From: Bacteroidales bacterium UBA4243
GTDB taxonomy: Bacteria; Bacteroidota; Bacteroidia; Bacteroidales; F082
Direction of reading: 5' to 3'
Assembly: GCA_002396205.1 (NCBI GenBank)
Contig: DGXB01000095.1
Coordinates: 2,040 to 39,502, forward strand
Length of the DNA: 37,463 nt
The notes under the pieces are model-generated. The model ran no database searches and was not told the DNA's origin. It saw only the letters and a program-made list of their open reading frames with translations. The position numbers were made by a program, and so were the translations under genes. The number at the start of each line of letters is the position of its first letter. Positions within the stretch are counted from its first letter, which is position 1. Below are positions 1-7,726 of this stretch, in pieces.

Positions 1-663
1 ATAGTTGGCCATCGAGTAGGCGCGTATGGTCGGCTCGTTGTTGACGCATTGCAAGTCGAACATTTTGAATTTCTCCCAAGCGGGAAGATACTCAGCGCCA
101 ATCAGTTCCTTGTCGAAATCGGAATAGTTGATTTTGAACTTCGGGATGCGGATTTGGGCGTAGGAGCCGGGGATGAAGTCCATGTGCTCGCCAGCAGGCA
201 GTTGCACCTTGAATTCCTTGATGAAGGTGGCCACATTGCGGTTGCTGACCACCGTACATTCGTATTCCTTGACATCCAAAACCGATTGAGGAACAACGAT
301 TTTCATGTCCTCCTTCACCTTCACCTGACAGCCCAGGCGCCAATGGTCTTGCACTTGTTTTCGACTGAAAAACCCTGTTTCGGTAGGCAAAATCGAGCCG
401 CCGCCTTCCACCACGCGGCATTTACACTGGCCGCAGTTGCCTTTTCCGCCGCAGGCAGAGGGCAAAAACACTTGTTCGTTGGCCAAAGTGGTCAGCAGGG
501 AGTTGCCGGGCTGCACCTCCAATTGCTTGTCGTCGTTGATGGTGATTTTCACTTTCCCCTTGGGCATCAGTTTGTTGCGCACAAACAGCAGCAATGCCAC
601 CAAAAGCAAGACGATGCCGAGGAAAACGGCGATACTTAGAATCAAAGTGGTTGAAAGATTCAT
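1..663 (-). CDS. nqrF: NqrF, Na+-translocating NADH:quinone reductase subunit F (C-terminus beyond the window)
   Basis: NADH-oxidising entry subunit of the Nqr complex in the inner membrane. It takes electrons from NADH through FAD and a 2Fe-2S cluster to the other subunits. The 221 visible residues hold one N-terminal membrane helix (about 5-28) and a ferredoxin domain with the cluster motif CGGKGNCGQC (Cys71, Cys77, Cys80) and the fourth ligand Cys112. The start of the ferredoxin-reductase domain follows, ending in the flavin-binding RAYS motif at 214-217. The NADH-binding half lies off the left edge. The start is the ATG at 663, 19 nt after a TATTTTTG promoter box. In other bacteria nqrF directly follows nqrE in one operon; here an opposite-strand gene separates them. 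Confidence 0.96.
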   Translation of the reverse strand, partial: MNLSTTLILSIAVFLGIVLLLVALLLFVRNKLMPKGKVKITINDDKQLEVQPGNSLLTTLANEQVFLPSACGGKGNCGQCKCRVVEGGGSILPTETGFFSRKQVQDHWRLGCQVKVKEDMKIVVPQSVLDVKEYECTVVSNRNVATFIKEFKVQLPAGEHMDFIPGSYAQIRIPKFKINYSDFDKELIGAEYLPAWEKFKMFDLQCVNNEPTIRAYSMANY

Positions 664-682
664 CAAGAGTTGAATTTGAGTG

Positions 683-690
683 CAAAAATA
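683..690 (-). promoter_or_regulatory. Promoter -7 box for nqrF
   Basis: Read on the minus strand this is TATTTTTG, matching the Bacteroidota TAnnTTTG box, 19 nt before the nqrF ATG. It would let nqrF be transcribed separately from nqrB-E. Confidence 0.55.
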
Positions 691-721
691 GTTTATTTTC
701 GTTTCAGAATAGAATTATTGT

Positions 722-729
722 TACCTTTG
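722..729 (+). promoter_or_regulatory. Promoter -7 box for the 72-residue membrane protein gene
   Basis: TACCTTTG matches TAnnTTTG and lies 24 nt before the ATG at 754. It is back to back with the nqrF box, 31 bp away on the other strand. Confidence 0.55.
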
Positions 730-753
730 CCGCAAAATAAATCTCACAACATT

Positions 754-972
754 ATGAAACTCTCGAAAGAACAAAAGAGAATCCTGGTTTGTTGCATCCT
801 TTACCTTGTGGCAACGGTGGCATTCAATCTGCTGGTGTACGGTTATGGGAGACACGATTGGAGCGGTTTCTGGACCATGACGGGAAGCATGGCTGTGGGT
901 GCCATAGTCGTCGTGCTGTTTCTTCTCATCGGTTCGCGCATACCGAAAAAGAAAGACGAAGACAAGCAATAG
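754..972 (+). CDS. Small two-helix membrane protein of unknown function, antisense inside the nqr cluster
   Basis: This encodes 72 residues. An N-terminal basic stretch (MKLSKEQKR) is followed by two hydrophobic segments at about 10-31 and 41-62, joined by a short loop with GRHDW, and a charged C-terminal tail (KKKDEDKQ). That suggests a small integral inner-membrane protein with both ends in the cytoplasm. I do not recognise a family. The ATG at 754 is preferred over an upstream in-frame start at 670 because the TACCTTTG promoter box at 722-729 lies between them. Its stop codon ends 2 bp from the nqrE stop, so the two genes converge with no room for a terminator. A role with Nqr is possible but is only inferred from position. 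Confidence 0.75.
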   Translation: MKLSKEQKRILVCCILYLVATVAFNLLVYGYGRHDWSGFWTMTGSMAVGAIVVVLFLLIGSRIPKKKDEDKQ

Positions 973-974
973 TC

Positions 975-1589
975 TTAGAGTTTTATTCCCATAAACGCCA
1001 TAAAAGCGACGCCCATCAATCCTGTGATAATGAATGAGATGCCAACGCCTTGAAGGCCTTTGGGGATTTTGGAATAACGCAGTTTTTCGCGGATGGCGGC
1101 GATGGTGGTGATGGCCAAAAGCCAACCCAAGCCGGAGCCTAAGCCGAACACTGCCGCTTCGCCCACGTTGCCGAAGCCGCGTTCCTGCATGAAGAGCGAG
1201 CAACCTAAAATGGCGCAATTCACGGCAATCAGCGGAAGGAAGATGCCCAAGGCGGAATGTAACGCAGGCGTGAAAGTCTCGATGACCATCTCCAAAATCT
1301 GCACGATGGCCGCAATGATGGCGATGAAAAGGATATAAGTGAGGAAACTCAAGTCGACAGAGGCCAATTTGGGACTTATCCATGTCAAGGCGCCAGGCGA
1401 GAGCAAGTATTTGTTGATGAGGTAATTGACGGGTACGGTGACGACCAACACAAAAGTAACGGCAAGCCCTAAACCCGCACTGGTCTTGACAGTCTTCGAA
1501 ACAGCCAAATAGGAACACATGCCTAGGAAATAGGCAAAAATCATGTTGTCAACAAAAACCGATTTTATCAGAAGCTTGAACAATTCCAT
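975..1589 (-). CDS. nqrE: NqrE, Na+-translocating NADH:quinone reductase subunit E
   Basis: Integral membrane subunit of the Nqr sodium pump. With NqrD it forms a pair of inverted-topology six-helix subunits that share an Fe/2Fe-2S centre and a half-channel for Na+. The product is 204 residues, normal for the family. It begins MELFKLLIKSVFVDNMIFAYFLG and has the conserved cysteines in GMCSY near the N-terminus and in NCAILGCSLF in the middle. About six hydrophobic helices are visible. The start codon lies 6 nt after the nqrD stop, so the two genes are translationally adjacent. The downstream neighbour is not nqrF but a gene on the opposite strand. Confidence 0.97.
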   Translation of the reverse strand: MELFKLLIKSVFVDNMIFAYFLGMCSYLAVSKTVKTSAGLGLAVTFVLVVTVPVNYLINKYLLSPGALTWISPKLASVDLSFLTYILFIAIIAAIVQILEMVIETFTPALHSALGIFLPLIAVNCAILGCSLFMQERGFGNVGEAAVFGLGSGLGWLLAITTIAAIREKLRYSKIPKGLQGVGISFIITGLMGVAFMAFMGIKL

Positions 1590-1595
1590 GGCCGA

Positions 1596-2219
1596 TTAGT
1601 TTTGGTTTTCTTGCATTTCGGGGTGACGGGTGCGCTGGATCCAAATGATGACGCCGACGATGATGAGCGCCATGGGCGGTAAGATCATCAGGCCGTTGTT
1701 CATGTAGCCAGCTTCGTAAAACGATTGCGGTATGACTTGATAACCTAAAAGCGTTCCCGATCCTAATAACTCGCGGAAGAACGCCACGACGACAAGAATC
1801 AAGCTGTAGCCCAAGCCGTTGCCCAAGCCGTCCAAAAACGACTCCCAAGGCCCGTGCGATAAGGCGAAGGCTTCCAAACGCCCCATGATGATGCAGTTGG
1901 TGATGATAAGACCCACGTAAACAGAGAGTTGCTTGCTAACGTCGTAGGCAAAGGCTTTCAAGAACTGGTCGATGAGGATGACCAAGGCGGCCACCACGAC
2001 GAGTTGCACGATGATGCGGATGCGCGACGGGATGCCCTTGCGCAACAATGATATGATGAAGTTCGACAAGGCCGTCACGACGGTCACGGAGGCACCCATC
2101 ACCAAGGCGGGCTTGAGTTGGGCGGTCACGGCGAGGCACGAGCAAATGCCGAGCACTAATACCGTGACGGGGTTGGTCTTTCTGAGGGGTTCTATGACTA
2201 GTTTCTTGAAGTTGGACAT
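1596..2219 (-). CDS. nqrD: NqrD, Na+-translocating NADH:quinone reductase subunit D
   Basis: Integral membrane subunit of Nqr and homologous partner of NqrE. The 207-residue product begins MSNFKKLVIEPLRKTNPVTV and keeps the two cysteine-bearing helices (GICSCLAVT and ITNCIIMGR) that in the family ligate the membrane iron centre. The start at 2219 (MSNF) is chosen over one four codons upstream because it matches the usual N-terminus. It follows nqrC after a 29-bp AT-rich gap and precedes nqrE by 6 nt. The C-terminal tail (RTRHPEMQENQN) is charged and cytoplasmic. Confidence 0.96.
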   Translation of the reverse strand: MSNFKKLVIEPLRKTNPVTVLVLGICSCLAVTAQLKPALVMGASVTVVTALSNFIISLLRKGIPSRIRIIVQLVVVAALVILIDQFLKAFAYDVSKQLSVYVGLIITNCIIMGRLEAFALSHGPWESFLDGLGNGLGYSLILVVVAFFRELLGSGTLLGYQVIPQSFYEAGYMNNGLMILPPMALIIVGVIIWIQRTRHPEMQENQN

Positions 2220-2248
2220 AATATCATACAAAATTATATCATATATAA

Positions 2249-2866
2249 TTATTTCATCGCATCGCTTGGTTGTAGTTGCTCAAAAAATGGTTTGTATTTC
2301 TCCAAAGTATTGTCAATCATTTCTTTAACACCGTTTGATGTTTTTGTCGCTCCCGTGATGGCATCGAACTCGATGGGGGCGATTTGCCCGTTTTTGCGGA
2401 TTTGTTTCCCTTTGAACTGGCTTTGGAATTTCTCCGTAGTGATTTCGCCGCCCAAGCCTGGTGTTTCCGACTCGTGGTCGAAGTTGGCGCCAACGATGTT
2501 GCCCTTCGTGTCGATGGCGATGAAGCCCGAAATGGGGCCCCACAAGCCTTTGCCTTTCATGGGGATGACGCTGATTTCGCGGTCGATGACGAACAGGGGC
2601 AAGGTGCCGTTGTTGTTGGGGCGGCCGTTTTCGTCCAAGAGGAATTCGTCGGTGCAATGCAGCTTGTAGAGTTCCGCTGCGTTGTCGGCGTTCACGTTGG
2701 CGATGCCTGCCGCACGAAGGATGTTGATGCGTTTTTCGTTCTGCTTGTTCGTGTCTTGGAACGGCTTTAGCCAAATGGCTGCTGCGGTGAGCAAAACGGC
2801 CACGACCACAATCAAGATGGTGGCATACAAGAAGATATAACCGTTGCTATTGATGTCTTTCTTCAT
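2249..2866 (-). CDS. nqrC: NqrC, Na+-translocating NADH:quinone reductase subunit C
   Basis: Subunit that carries a covalently bound FMN in the periplasmic part of the Nqr complex. The 205 residues comprise an N-terminal membrane helix (about 10-32) and a soluble FMN-binding domain. The flavin attachment motif is DAITGATKTS near the C-terminus; by family knowledge the FMN is esterified to the Thr of the (S/T)GAT motif. GLWGPISGFIAID and ETPGLGGEI are other conserved stretches. The ATG overlaps the nqrB stop codon by 4 bp, which indicates translational coupling. Confidence 0.96.
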   Translation of the reverse strand: MKKDINSNGYIFLYATILIVVVAVLLTAAAIWLKPFQDTNKQNEKRINILRAAGIANVNADNAAELYKLHCTDEFLLDENGRPNNNGTLPLFVIDREISVIPMKGKGLWGPISGFIAIDTKGNIVGANFDHESETPGLGGEITTEKFQSQFKGKQIRKNGQIAPIEFDAITGATKTSNGVKEMIDNTLEKYKPFFEQLQPSDAMK

Positions 2867-4044
2867 TTTGCGGAGGCTTTTGAGGTGACTAAGGTGCGTT
2901 TCTGGCGCATTCTGATATTCCGAGCGATGACGCAATGGTCGATGAGCGGCGCGAAGCAGTTCATCAAAAGGATGGCGAGCATCATGCCTTCGGGATAGGC
3001 AGGGTTGATGACACGCAGCATGACGGCAAACGCGCCGATGAGGAAGCCGTAGATCCATTTCCCGATGTTGGTCTGCGCCGCAGTGACGGGGTCGGTGGCC
3101 ATGAAGACCGCGCCGAATGCGAAACCGCCCATCAGGTAATGATAGTAGAACGGCACTTGCATGTATTCGTTGGCACTGATGGCGTTGAATAACAAGCCCA
3201 TGAGTCCGCCACCAAGAATGACGGAAAGCATGATTCGCCAGCTGGCAATGCCCGTAACCAACAGTAGGGTCGCACCGAGTGCGATGGCAATGACCGATGT
3301 CTCACAAGTCGACCCGGGAATGGTTCCAATGAACATGTCCAAAGCCGAGGCGGTAGGTCGTATTCCAGCGGCCAATTCGCCCAAGGGTGTGGCGCCCGTG
3401 ATGGCGTCCGTTCCCCAAAGGTCAGCGGCGATCCATACATTGTCGCCCGACATGCGCGTGGGGTAGGCGAAGAAAAGGAAAGTCCTCGCCACCAACGCGG
3501 GATTGAGGAAGTTCATGCCTGTGCCGCCGAAGACCTCCTTGCCGATGATGACCGCAAAGGCCACAGCCAAAGCAAGTTGCCATAGCGGCGTGGTGACCGG
3601 CACAATCATCGGGATGATGAAGCCCGTGACGAGGAAACCTTCGTTCACCTCATGATGACGTATTTGCGCAAAAGTGAATTCGATGCTGAGGCCAACGATA
3701 TACGATACGGCCAGCATGGGAAGCATCCGAAGGAATCCAAACCAGAAGCAATTGATAATTGATAATTGACAATTGACAATGTCGGGAGAGGAAATGTAGT
3801 GCTGGTAGCCGATGTTCCACATGCCGAAGAGCATGGCAGGGACGAGGGCGATAACAACCATGATCATGGCGCGTTTCAAATCAATGGCATCGCGCACATG
3901 GCAGCCGTTTTTTGTGACACGGTTGGGCGTGAAGGCAAAAGTCTCGAAAGCCTCGAAAGTCGATTGCAGCCATGCAAATTTGCCGCCTTCCGTGAAGTTG
4001 GGCTTGATTTTGTCGATGAAACGGCGTATGGAGTTTGTTTTCAT
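2863..4044 (-). CDS. nqrB: NqrB, Na+-translocating NADH:quinone reductase subunit B, with a repeat-encoded insert
   Basis: Largest membrane subunit of Nqr. It carries covalent FMN and riboflavin and contributes the Na+ path and quinone site. The product is 393 residues, starting MKTNSIRRFIDKIKPNF, with about ten hydrophobic segments. The FMN attachment motif is DAITGATPLG in the middle of the protein. The loop after the first helix contains VNCQLSIINC, encoded by a heptanucleotide tandem repeat (3750-3780) that looks like an in-frame repeat insertion. The gene is first in the visible operon. nqrA, which normally precedes it, is absent here. A TATTTTTG box lies only 4 nt before the ATG, and another about 108 nt upstream. 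Confidence 0.96.
   Translation of the reverse strand: MKTNSIRRFIDKIKPNFTEGGKFAWLQSTFEAFETFAFTPNRVTKNGCHVRDAIDLKRAMIMVVIALVPAMLFGMWNIGYQHYISSPDIVNCQLSIINCFWFGFLRMLPMLAVSYIVGLSIEFTFAQIRHHEVNEGFLVTGFIIPMIVPVTTPLWQLALAVAFAVIIGKEVFGGTGMNFLNPALVARTFLFFAYPTRMSGDNVWIAADLWGTDAITGATPLGELAAGIRPTASALDMFIGTIPGSTCETSVIAIALGATLLLVTGIASWRIMLSVILGGGLMGLLFNAISANEYMQVPFYYHYLMGGFAFGAVFMATDPVTAAQTNIGKWIYGFLIGAFAVMLRVINPAYPEGMMLAILLMNCFAPLIDHCVIARNIRMRQKRTLVTSKASAK
3750..3780. repeat. Heptanucleotide tandem repeat inside nqrB
   Basis: On the plus strand this reads AATTGAT twice, then AATTGAC twice, then AAT, a clean period of 7. Read in nqrB it encodes most of VNCQLSIINC, in a loop of the membrane protein. Confidence 0.85.
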
Positions 4045-4048
4045 GCCG

Positions 4049-4056
4049 CAAAAATA
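4049..4056 (-). promoter_or_regulatory. Proximal -7-like box directly in front of nqrB
   Basis: On the minus strand TATTTTTG is followed by CGGC and then the nqrB ATG. If used, transcription would begin at or next to the start codon and give a leaderless mRNA. Confidence 0.4.
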
Positions 4057-4092
4057 AAGGTTTTATCAATTCATCATTCAAATAAAATGAAA

Positions 4093-4108
4093 GCCGTCCT
4101 CAGACGGC
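4093..4108 (-). terminator. Hairpin with T-rich tail, terminator or leader attenuator
   Basis: GCCGTC and GACGGC are separated by a 4-nt loop. On the minus strand the stem is followed by TTTCATTTTATTT, as in an intrinsic terminator. A second hairpin (CCATTC, six A, GAATGG; 4114-4131) lies just upstream in the same transcript. They could end the C25 peptidase mRNA or attenuate nqrB transcription from the distal promoter. Confidence 0.45.
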
Positions 4109-4152
4109 CATATCCATTCAAAAAAGAATGGCGGTGTTTGATAATTAGATTG

Positions 4153-4160
4153 CAAAAATA
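4153..4160 (-). promoter_or_regulatory. Distal -7 box upstream of nqrB
   Basis: TATTTTTG on the minus strand, about 108 nt before the nqrB ATG. A transcript from here would carry both hairpins at 4093-4131 in its leader. Confidence 0.45.
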
Positions 4161-4318
4161 CAACTTTTTCCCTTTGCGACCACTTTTTTTCAAGGAAAAT
4201 AATCCCTAGATTCATGAGACAATCGCAGTTGGAGGCGTGCCTGCTCCGGCAGATTTCACCTTTGACAATGGGTTATGCTGCTGATTATGAACTTGTAAAA
4301 GACGGCTTGTCGTGGTGG

Positions 4319-7300
4319 TTAACGTACCACAAATTTCTGCGTTTCGCCTGCAAAGGTAATGAAATACATGCCCTTGGGCAGGTTCGAGACATCAATCTGT
4401 TGTGTTTGGCCGATGATTTGGCCCGTCAGAAGGGTTTGGCCTATCAGGTTGGTGATACGGTAGGTTTGGTCTGGTAGAGACGTTGCGCGCAACGTCTGTA
4501 CAAACAAGATACCGTTCGACGGGTTAGGATAAACCGTAAAGGTCCCTGAGCCTGCCGAAAGGCCGTTTTCTTCCACATTCAAAACCACCTCCATCGGGGG
4601 GAAGACGATGTTGTCCAACCAAACGCAATCCTCTCCGCCCGTGGCGCCGCCGTCTTTCTCGTAGCTCCATGTGAGGCGGTGACTGCCTTGCGGAATCATG
4701 TAACTGATTTTGGTCCAGTCGGTTTCGCCCGACCAGCGACCCGTGCGCATGTCATCGACGTAGAACACCAAAAAGTCGTAGCCGGTTTCAGTCGAGGTCT
4801 TCACGTAGAAGCTGATTTCGTTGTCGCAGGCGAAGTCGTAGTCGAGGCTCATGTAGGCCGAACAGCCGTGGTCCATCGGGCGTGTGTGGGCGCAATGGCT
4901 GCCTTCGTAGGCGCCGTTGGCGATGATTTCCCAGCCGCCCTCGCCGTCAAACTGCCAGTCGTATTGGCTGAAGTCGCCAGTCTCGAAGCCTTCCAGCTCG
5001 CTGTCGACGTTGACGAAATAGGAGTCCATGACGACATAATGTCCTGAATAAGTGGCCAAAATCAATTCGTAGGCTGTGGCGCTTCTTATGCCGGAGATAC
5101 TGCAAGTGAAGTCGACAGTGAAGGTCTCGCCCACGGGCAGGTCACCGATGCTGAAAACATTTTCGTCAAAGATGATTTCGGGGGCGGAACAGTACACGGC
5201 GAATTGCGTGTTGGGCGAGAGGCTGTGGCCCGTGTTTTGGCCCGTGAAATGCAAGGTGAGGATTTCGCCTTGGTTGGCCATGCCGTTGCCATTGCCGCTA
5301 ACTTCCTCCATCGTCGCCGAGATGGGACCATAGTTTGGCGCGTTGACCGTAATTTCAAACTGGCTTACCCATGATTCGCAGCCGCTGGTACACTCGAGTT
5401 CAATAGGAATCACTGTCTGGTCGGGCACGTTGTCGCTCAGTCTGATTTCAAAAGCATTGTCGATAGTCACCGAACCATAAGCGTCGATATGCTCTATCAT
5501 GTTATGGCTTTGTGTGATGCTAAGATATTCAGGCATAAGGCAATGTAACCAAGCTTCCACATCGTCGGCTTCTACGTTGCCCACGTTACGGAACGTCACG
5601 TTGAGGCTCTGGTTTTCGCCGAAGTCCACCTGTCCGTCGGGGTCGTTGAGGGTGTAGCTGTCGATGAGCACGTGGGCGCAATTGGTGTCGTTGAAACGAA
5701 GCGTCATGTGTTGCGGCCAGCCGTTCATGCCGGTGACGTAAAGGTCGAGCACATCGGTATTGTTGACGGGCGCAAAGCGCAGTTCGGCTTCGCCTTCGTG
5801 GTTTGTCGTGGCAAGAGCGATTAATTCTTCGCCTTTGAAGAGGCGGCACTCGAAGTTATAGACGCCTTCGCCGTTTTCGTCCTTCACCTTGACGGGGATG
5901 CGGTCGGCACCCACGAAGAGGATAGTGTCGCACTCAATTTCAGGCGTGAAAGGCTCGTCGAACCAGGCGTTTAAGGCCACATCGCCCAAGGCATTGAGGG
6001 CGTAGAGCGTCCAGCGCAGCACCCCGATTTCGCCGTCCATGGTGACGAAGGGTGCGGTCTGTATCTTGCTTTCCTTCAAGGCACTACCGAGACCCGCGAT
6101 GCGCTCGTGGCAGTAGGCATCGATCAGCTCGCGGTGGTAGTGATTGGAGGGACCGTCGCCCGTCTGGCTGTACCAGCCATAGCGCGAGTTGCCGATGGCA
6201 GCCACGGCCCCCGTTTGGTTATTGACCATGCGCTCCAAGATGCAGTCGTCGGCAAAGTCGCCACAGATGCAGCCTTGGCTCTTGAAAATGAAATAGTTGT
6301 GGTCTTGTCCGTTGGCACCCGCAAAGAGGGAAGGGGTGATGTCCCAGTTGTACCAGCCCGAAACATAGCTCGTGTTGGCGTGGCCGAAATGGTTCACATA
6401 TTGGCAGCCGTCGTTGATGGCAGCGGCCAACTCGTTGGGATTCCAAGCGTGTGTAGGCGACTCATAGATGCGCACGAAATCATAGTCTTCGGGGTAGCCA
6501 TAGGTGGTGTAGCCGTTGAAGCTGCACTCACCGATGAGGCGTTCGAGGTCGGTGCTGGCATACACGCCGTCGCCGAGATGCTCGCCGCCGAGGATGGGGC
6601 GACGGAACTCGCCCAAGACGGGCGCGGTGGTGTAGCTGAACGATTTTGAAAGGATGGTTTGCAGCTGGTTGGCGTTGTTGAAAGGCAGGCGTGCGATGGC
6701 CAATTCGGGCAGCAGGTCGTCCTCGCCGATCTCGCCCCATTTGTTGTCGCCGTCGTCGTTGAGTGTGCCGTCGAGGCAGGCGTAATAGGTGTCGGAAGGC
6801 ACGTGGTCCTCGTAGCCTGGCTGGGCGTTGCACCACAGGCTGCGGTAGGGCACCAAGTCGACATCGCCGCCCATCATCACCATCGAGATGCCATTGTTTT
6901 CGTATTCTTGGATGATGTAGTTGCGGATTTTCTCGGGGTTGTCGCGACCGTCCATCGAGGCGTAGATGTCCTCCAAGGCCGTCACGCGGACGCGCAGGCC
7001 ACGACCCGCGTAAAGTGCCACATAATCAGCGAAATTGCTTGCATATTGCGAAGGCGTGATGAGCAAGATTTCGTAAGTGGGCAGTTGGCCGTCGCGACGG
7101 GCGTAACTTTCCATCATCTCGGCGTTTTGTGCGAGGCGAAGGATGCTGTTTTGCGTCTCGGGCCTGAGCCAGAGCTTGCGGCTGTGGTCGACGCGCGAGG
7201 CTTGGTAGTCGACTGTTACCGTCACCGTTTGGGCATAGCTGACCTTGCCCAAAGCAGGGTTGTATTTCACGGGCGTGAAGCCGCCAAAGGCAAACGACAC

Positions 7301-7714
7301 ACCGTTGAGCACTTGCGTGCTGACCGTGTTAAATGTCTTGTTCGGGTAGGCTGCGTTGGAGCGGTAAAGCGTCTCGTTCTTCTCGAACACAAACGGGCTG
7401 TCGTCGGAGATGGGACGCGCCTTTTGGGCGGGCATAAGGTTGTAGCGTCCTTCCAGCTCCGTGAAGTCGCTCAAAGTCACGCGGATGGCGGTGGCTTCGG
7501 TGTTTTGCGGCAGCATCAGGCTGACGCTTTGCCAGGGCAACAACGGCTCGCCGACGGTGCCGTTCGAGAGCGTTTGCTCGAATGAAATCGTTTGGTATTC
7601 ACCCATTTGCTGAACCTTGGGCTGACCAAAATGATAGACGTGTTCGATGCTTTGCGCCGAGGCGAAGAGGCTTGCGGCGAGCAACAATAATAAGGTAAAT
7701 GCGCGTTTTTTCAT
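4319..7714 (-). CDS. Secreted gingipain-like cysteine peptidase (family C25) with T9SS type A sorting domain
   Basis: Predicted secreted endopeptidase of the gingipain family. The 1131-residue product has a signal peptide ending ASLFASA-Q21 and an inhibitory-propeptide-like region (about 21-200). The C25 catalytic domain follows, with His445 in NHFGHAN and Cys482 in QGCICGDF as the predicted dyad by comparison with gingipain R. Then come Ig-like/CARDB-like segments, a cleaved-adhesin or MAM-like domain from about 909 (GFETGDFSQYDW), and a type A sorting domain from about 1060 (VYPNPSNG to KFVVR). Start chosen: ATG at 7714, which opens the signal peptide. Its sorting domain closely matches that of the upstream neighbour, including two embedded palindromic repeats. 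Substrate specificity cannot be read from the sequence. Confidence 0.92.
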   Translation of the reverse strand: MKKRAFTLLLLLAASLFASAQSIEHVYHFGQPKVQQMGEYQTISFEQTLSNGTVGEPLLPWQSVSLMLPQNTEATAIRVTLSDFTELEGRYNLMPAQKARPISDDSPFVFEKNETLYRSNAAYPNKTFNTVSTQVLNGVSFAFGGFTPVKYNPALGKVSYAQTVTVTVDYQASRVDHSRKLWLRPETQNSILRLAQNAEMMESYARRDGQLPTYEILLITPSQYASNFADYVALYAGRGLRVRVTALEDIYASMDGRDNPEKIRNYIIQEYENNGISMVMMGGDVDLVPYRSLWCNAQPGYEDHVPSDTYYACLDGTLNDDGDNKWGEIGEDDLLPELAIARLPFNNANQLQTILSKSFSYTTAPVLGEFRRPILGGEHLGDGVYASTDLERLIGECSFNGYTTYGYPEDYDFVRIYESPTHAWNPNELAAAINDGCQYVNHFGHANTSYVSGWYNWDITPSLFAGANGQDHNYFIFKSQGCICGDFADDCILERMVNNQTGAVAAIGNSRYGWYSQTGDGPSNHYHRELIDAYCHERIAGLGSALKESKIQTAPFVTMDGEIGVLRWTLYALNALGDVALNAWFDEPFTPEIECDTILFVGADRIPVKVKDENGEGVYNFECRLFKGEELIALATTNHEGEAELRFAPVNNTDVLDLYVTGMNGWPQHMTLRFNDTNCAHVLIDSYTLNDPDGQVDFGENQSLNVTFRNVGNVEADDVEAWLHCLMPEYLSITQSHNMIEHIDAYGSVTIDNAFEIRLSDNVPDQTVIPIELECTSGCESWVSQFEITVNAPNYGPISATMEEVSGNGNGMANQGEILTLHFTGQNTGHSLSPNTQFAVYCSAPEIIFDENVFSIGDLPVGETFTVDFTCSISGIRSATAYELILATYSGHYVVMDSYFVNVDSELEGFETGDFSQYDWQFDGEGGWEIIANGAYEGSHCAHTRPMDHGCSAYMSLDYDFACDNEISFYVKTSTETGYDFLVFYVDDMRTGRWSGETDWTKISYMIPQGSHRLTWSYEKDGGATGGEDCVWLDNIVFPPMEVVLNVEENGLSAGSGTFTVYPNPSNGILFVQTLRATSLPDQTYRITNLIGQTLLTGQIIGQTQQIDVSNLPKGMYFITFAGETQKFVVR
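4478..4497. repeat. 20-bp perfect palindrome within the sorting-domain coding sequence
   Basis: AGACGTTGCGCGCAACGTCT is a perfect palindrome encoding part of QTLRATSL. A near-identical copy sits at the same codons of the neighbouring gene (7949-7968). Confidence 0.85.
4545..4563. repeat. CCTGAGCCTGYCGAAGG-type dispersed palindromic repeat, copy 1
   Basis: CCCTGAGCCTGCCGAAAGG lies at the junction between the catalytic/adhesin part and the sorting domain (GLSAGSGTF). Other copies are at 8015-8034 and 27649-27668. From memory, this type of short palindrome is dispersed in many bacterial genomes. Confidence 0.7.
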
Positions 7715-7726
7715 CGTAAAAAAGAA

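Noticed and set aside
3750..3780. CRISPR-like repeat
   Set aside because: The units are 7 bp in direct contact without spacers, inside a coding gene.
4214..4477. Possible small plus-strand gene at the 3' end of the C25 peptidase
   Set aside because: Most of it is antisense to the sorting domain; it has no promoter box and no recognisable sequence.
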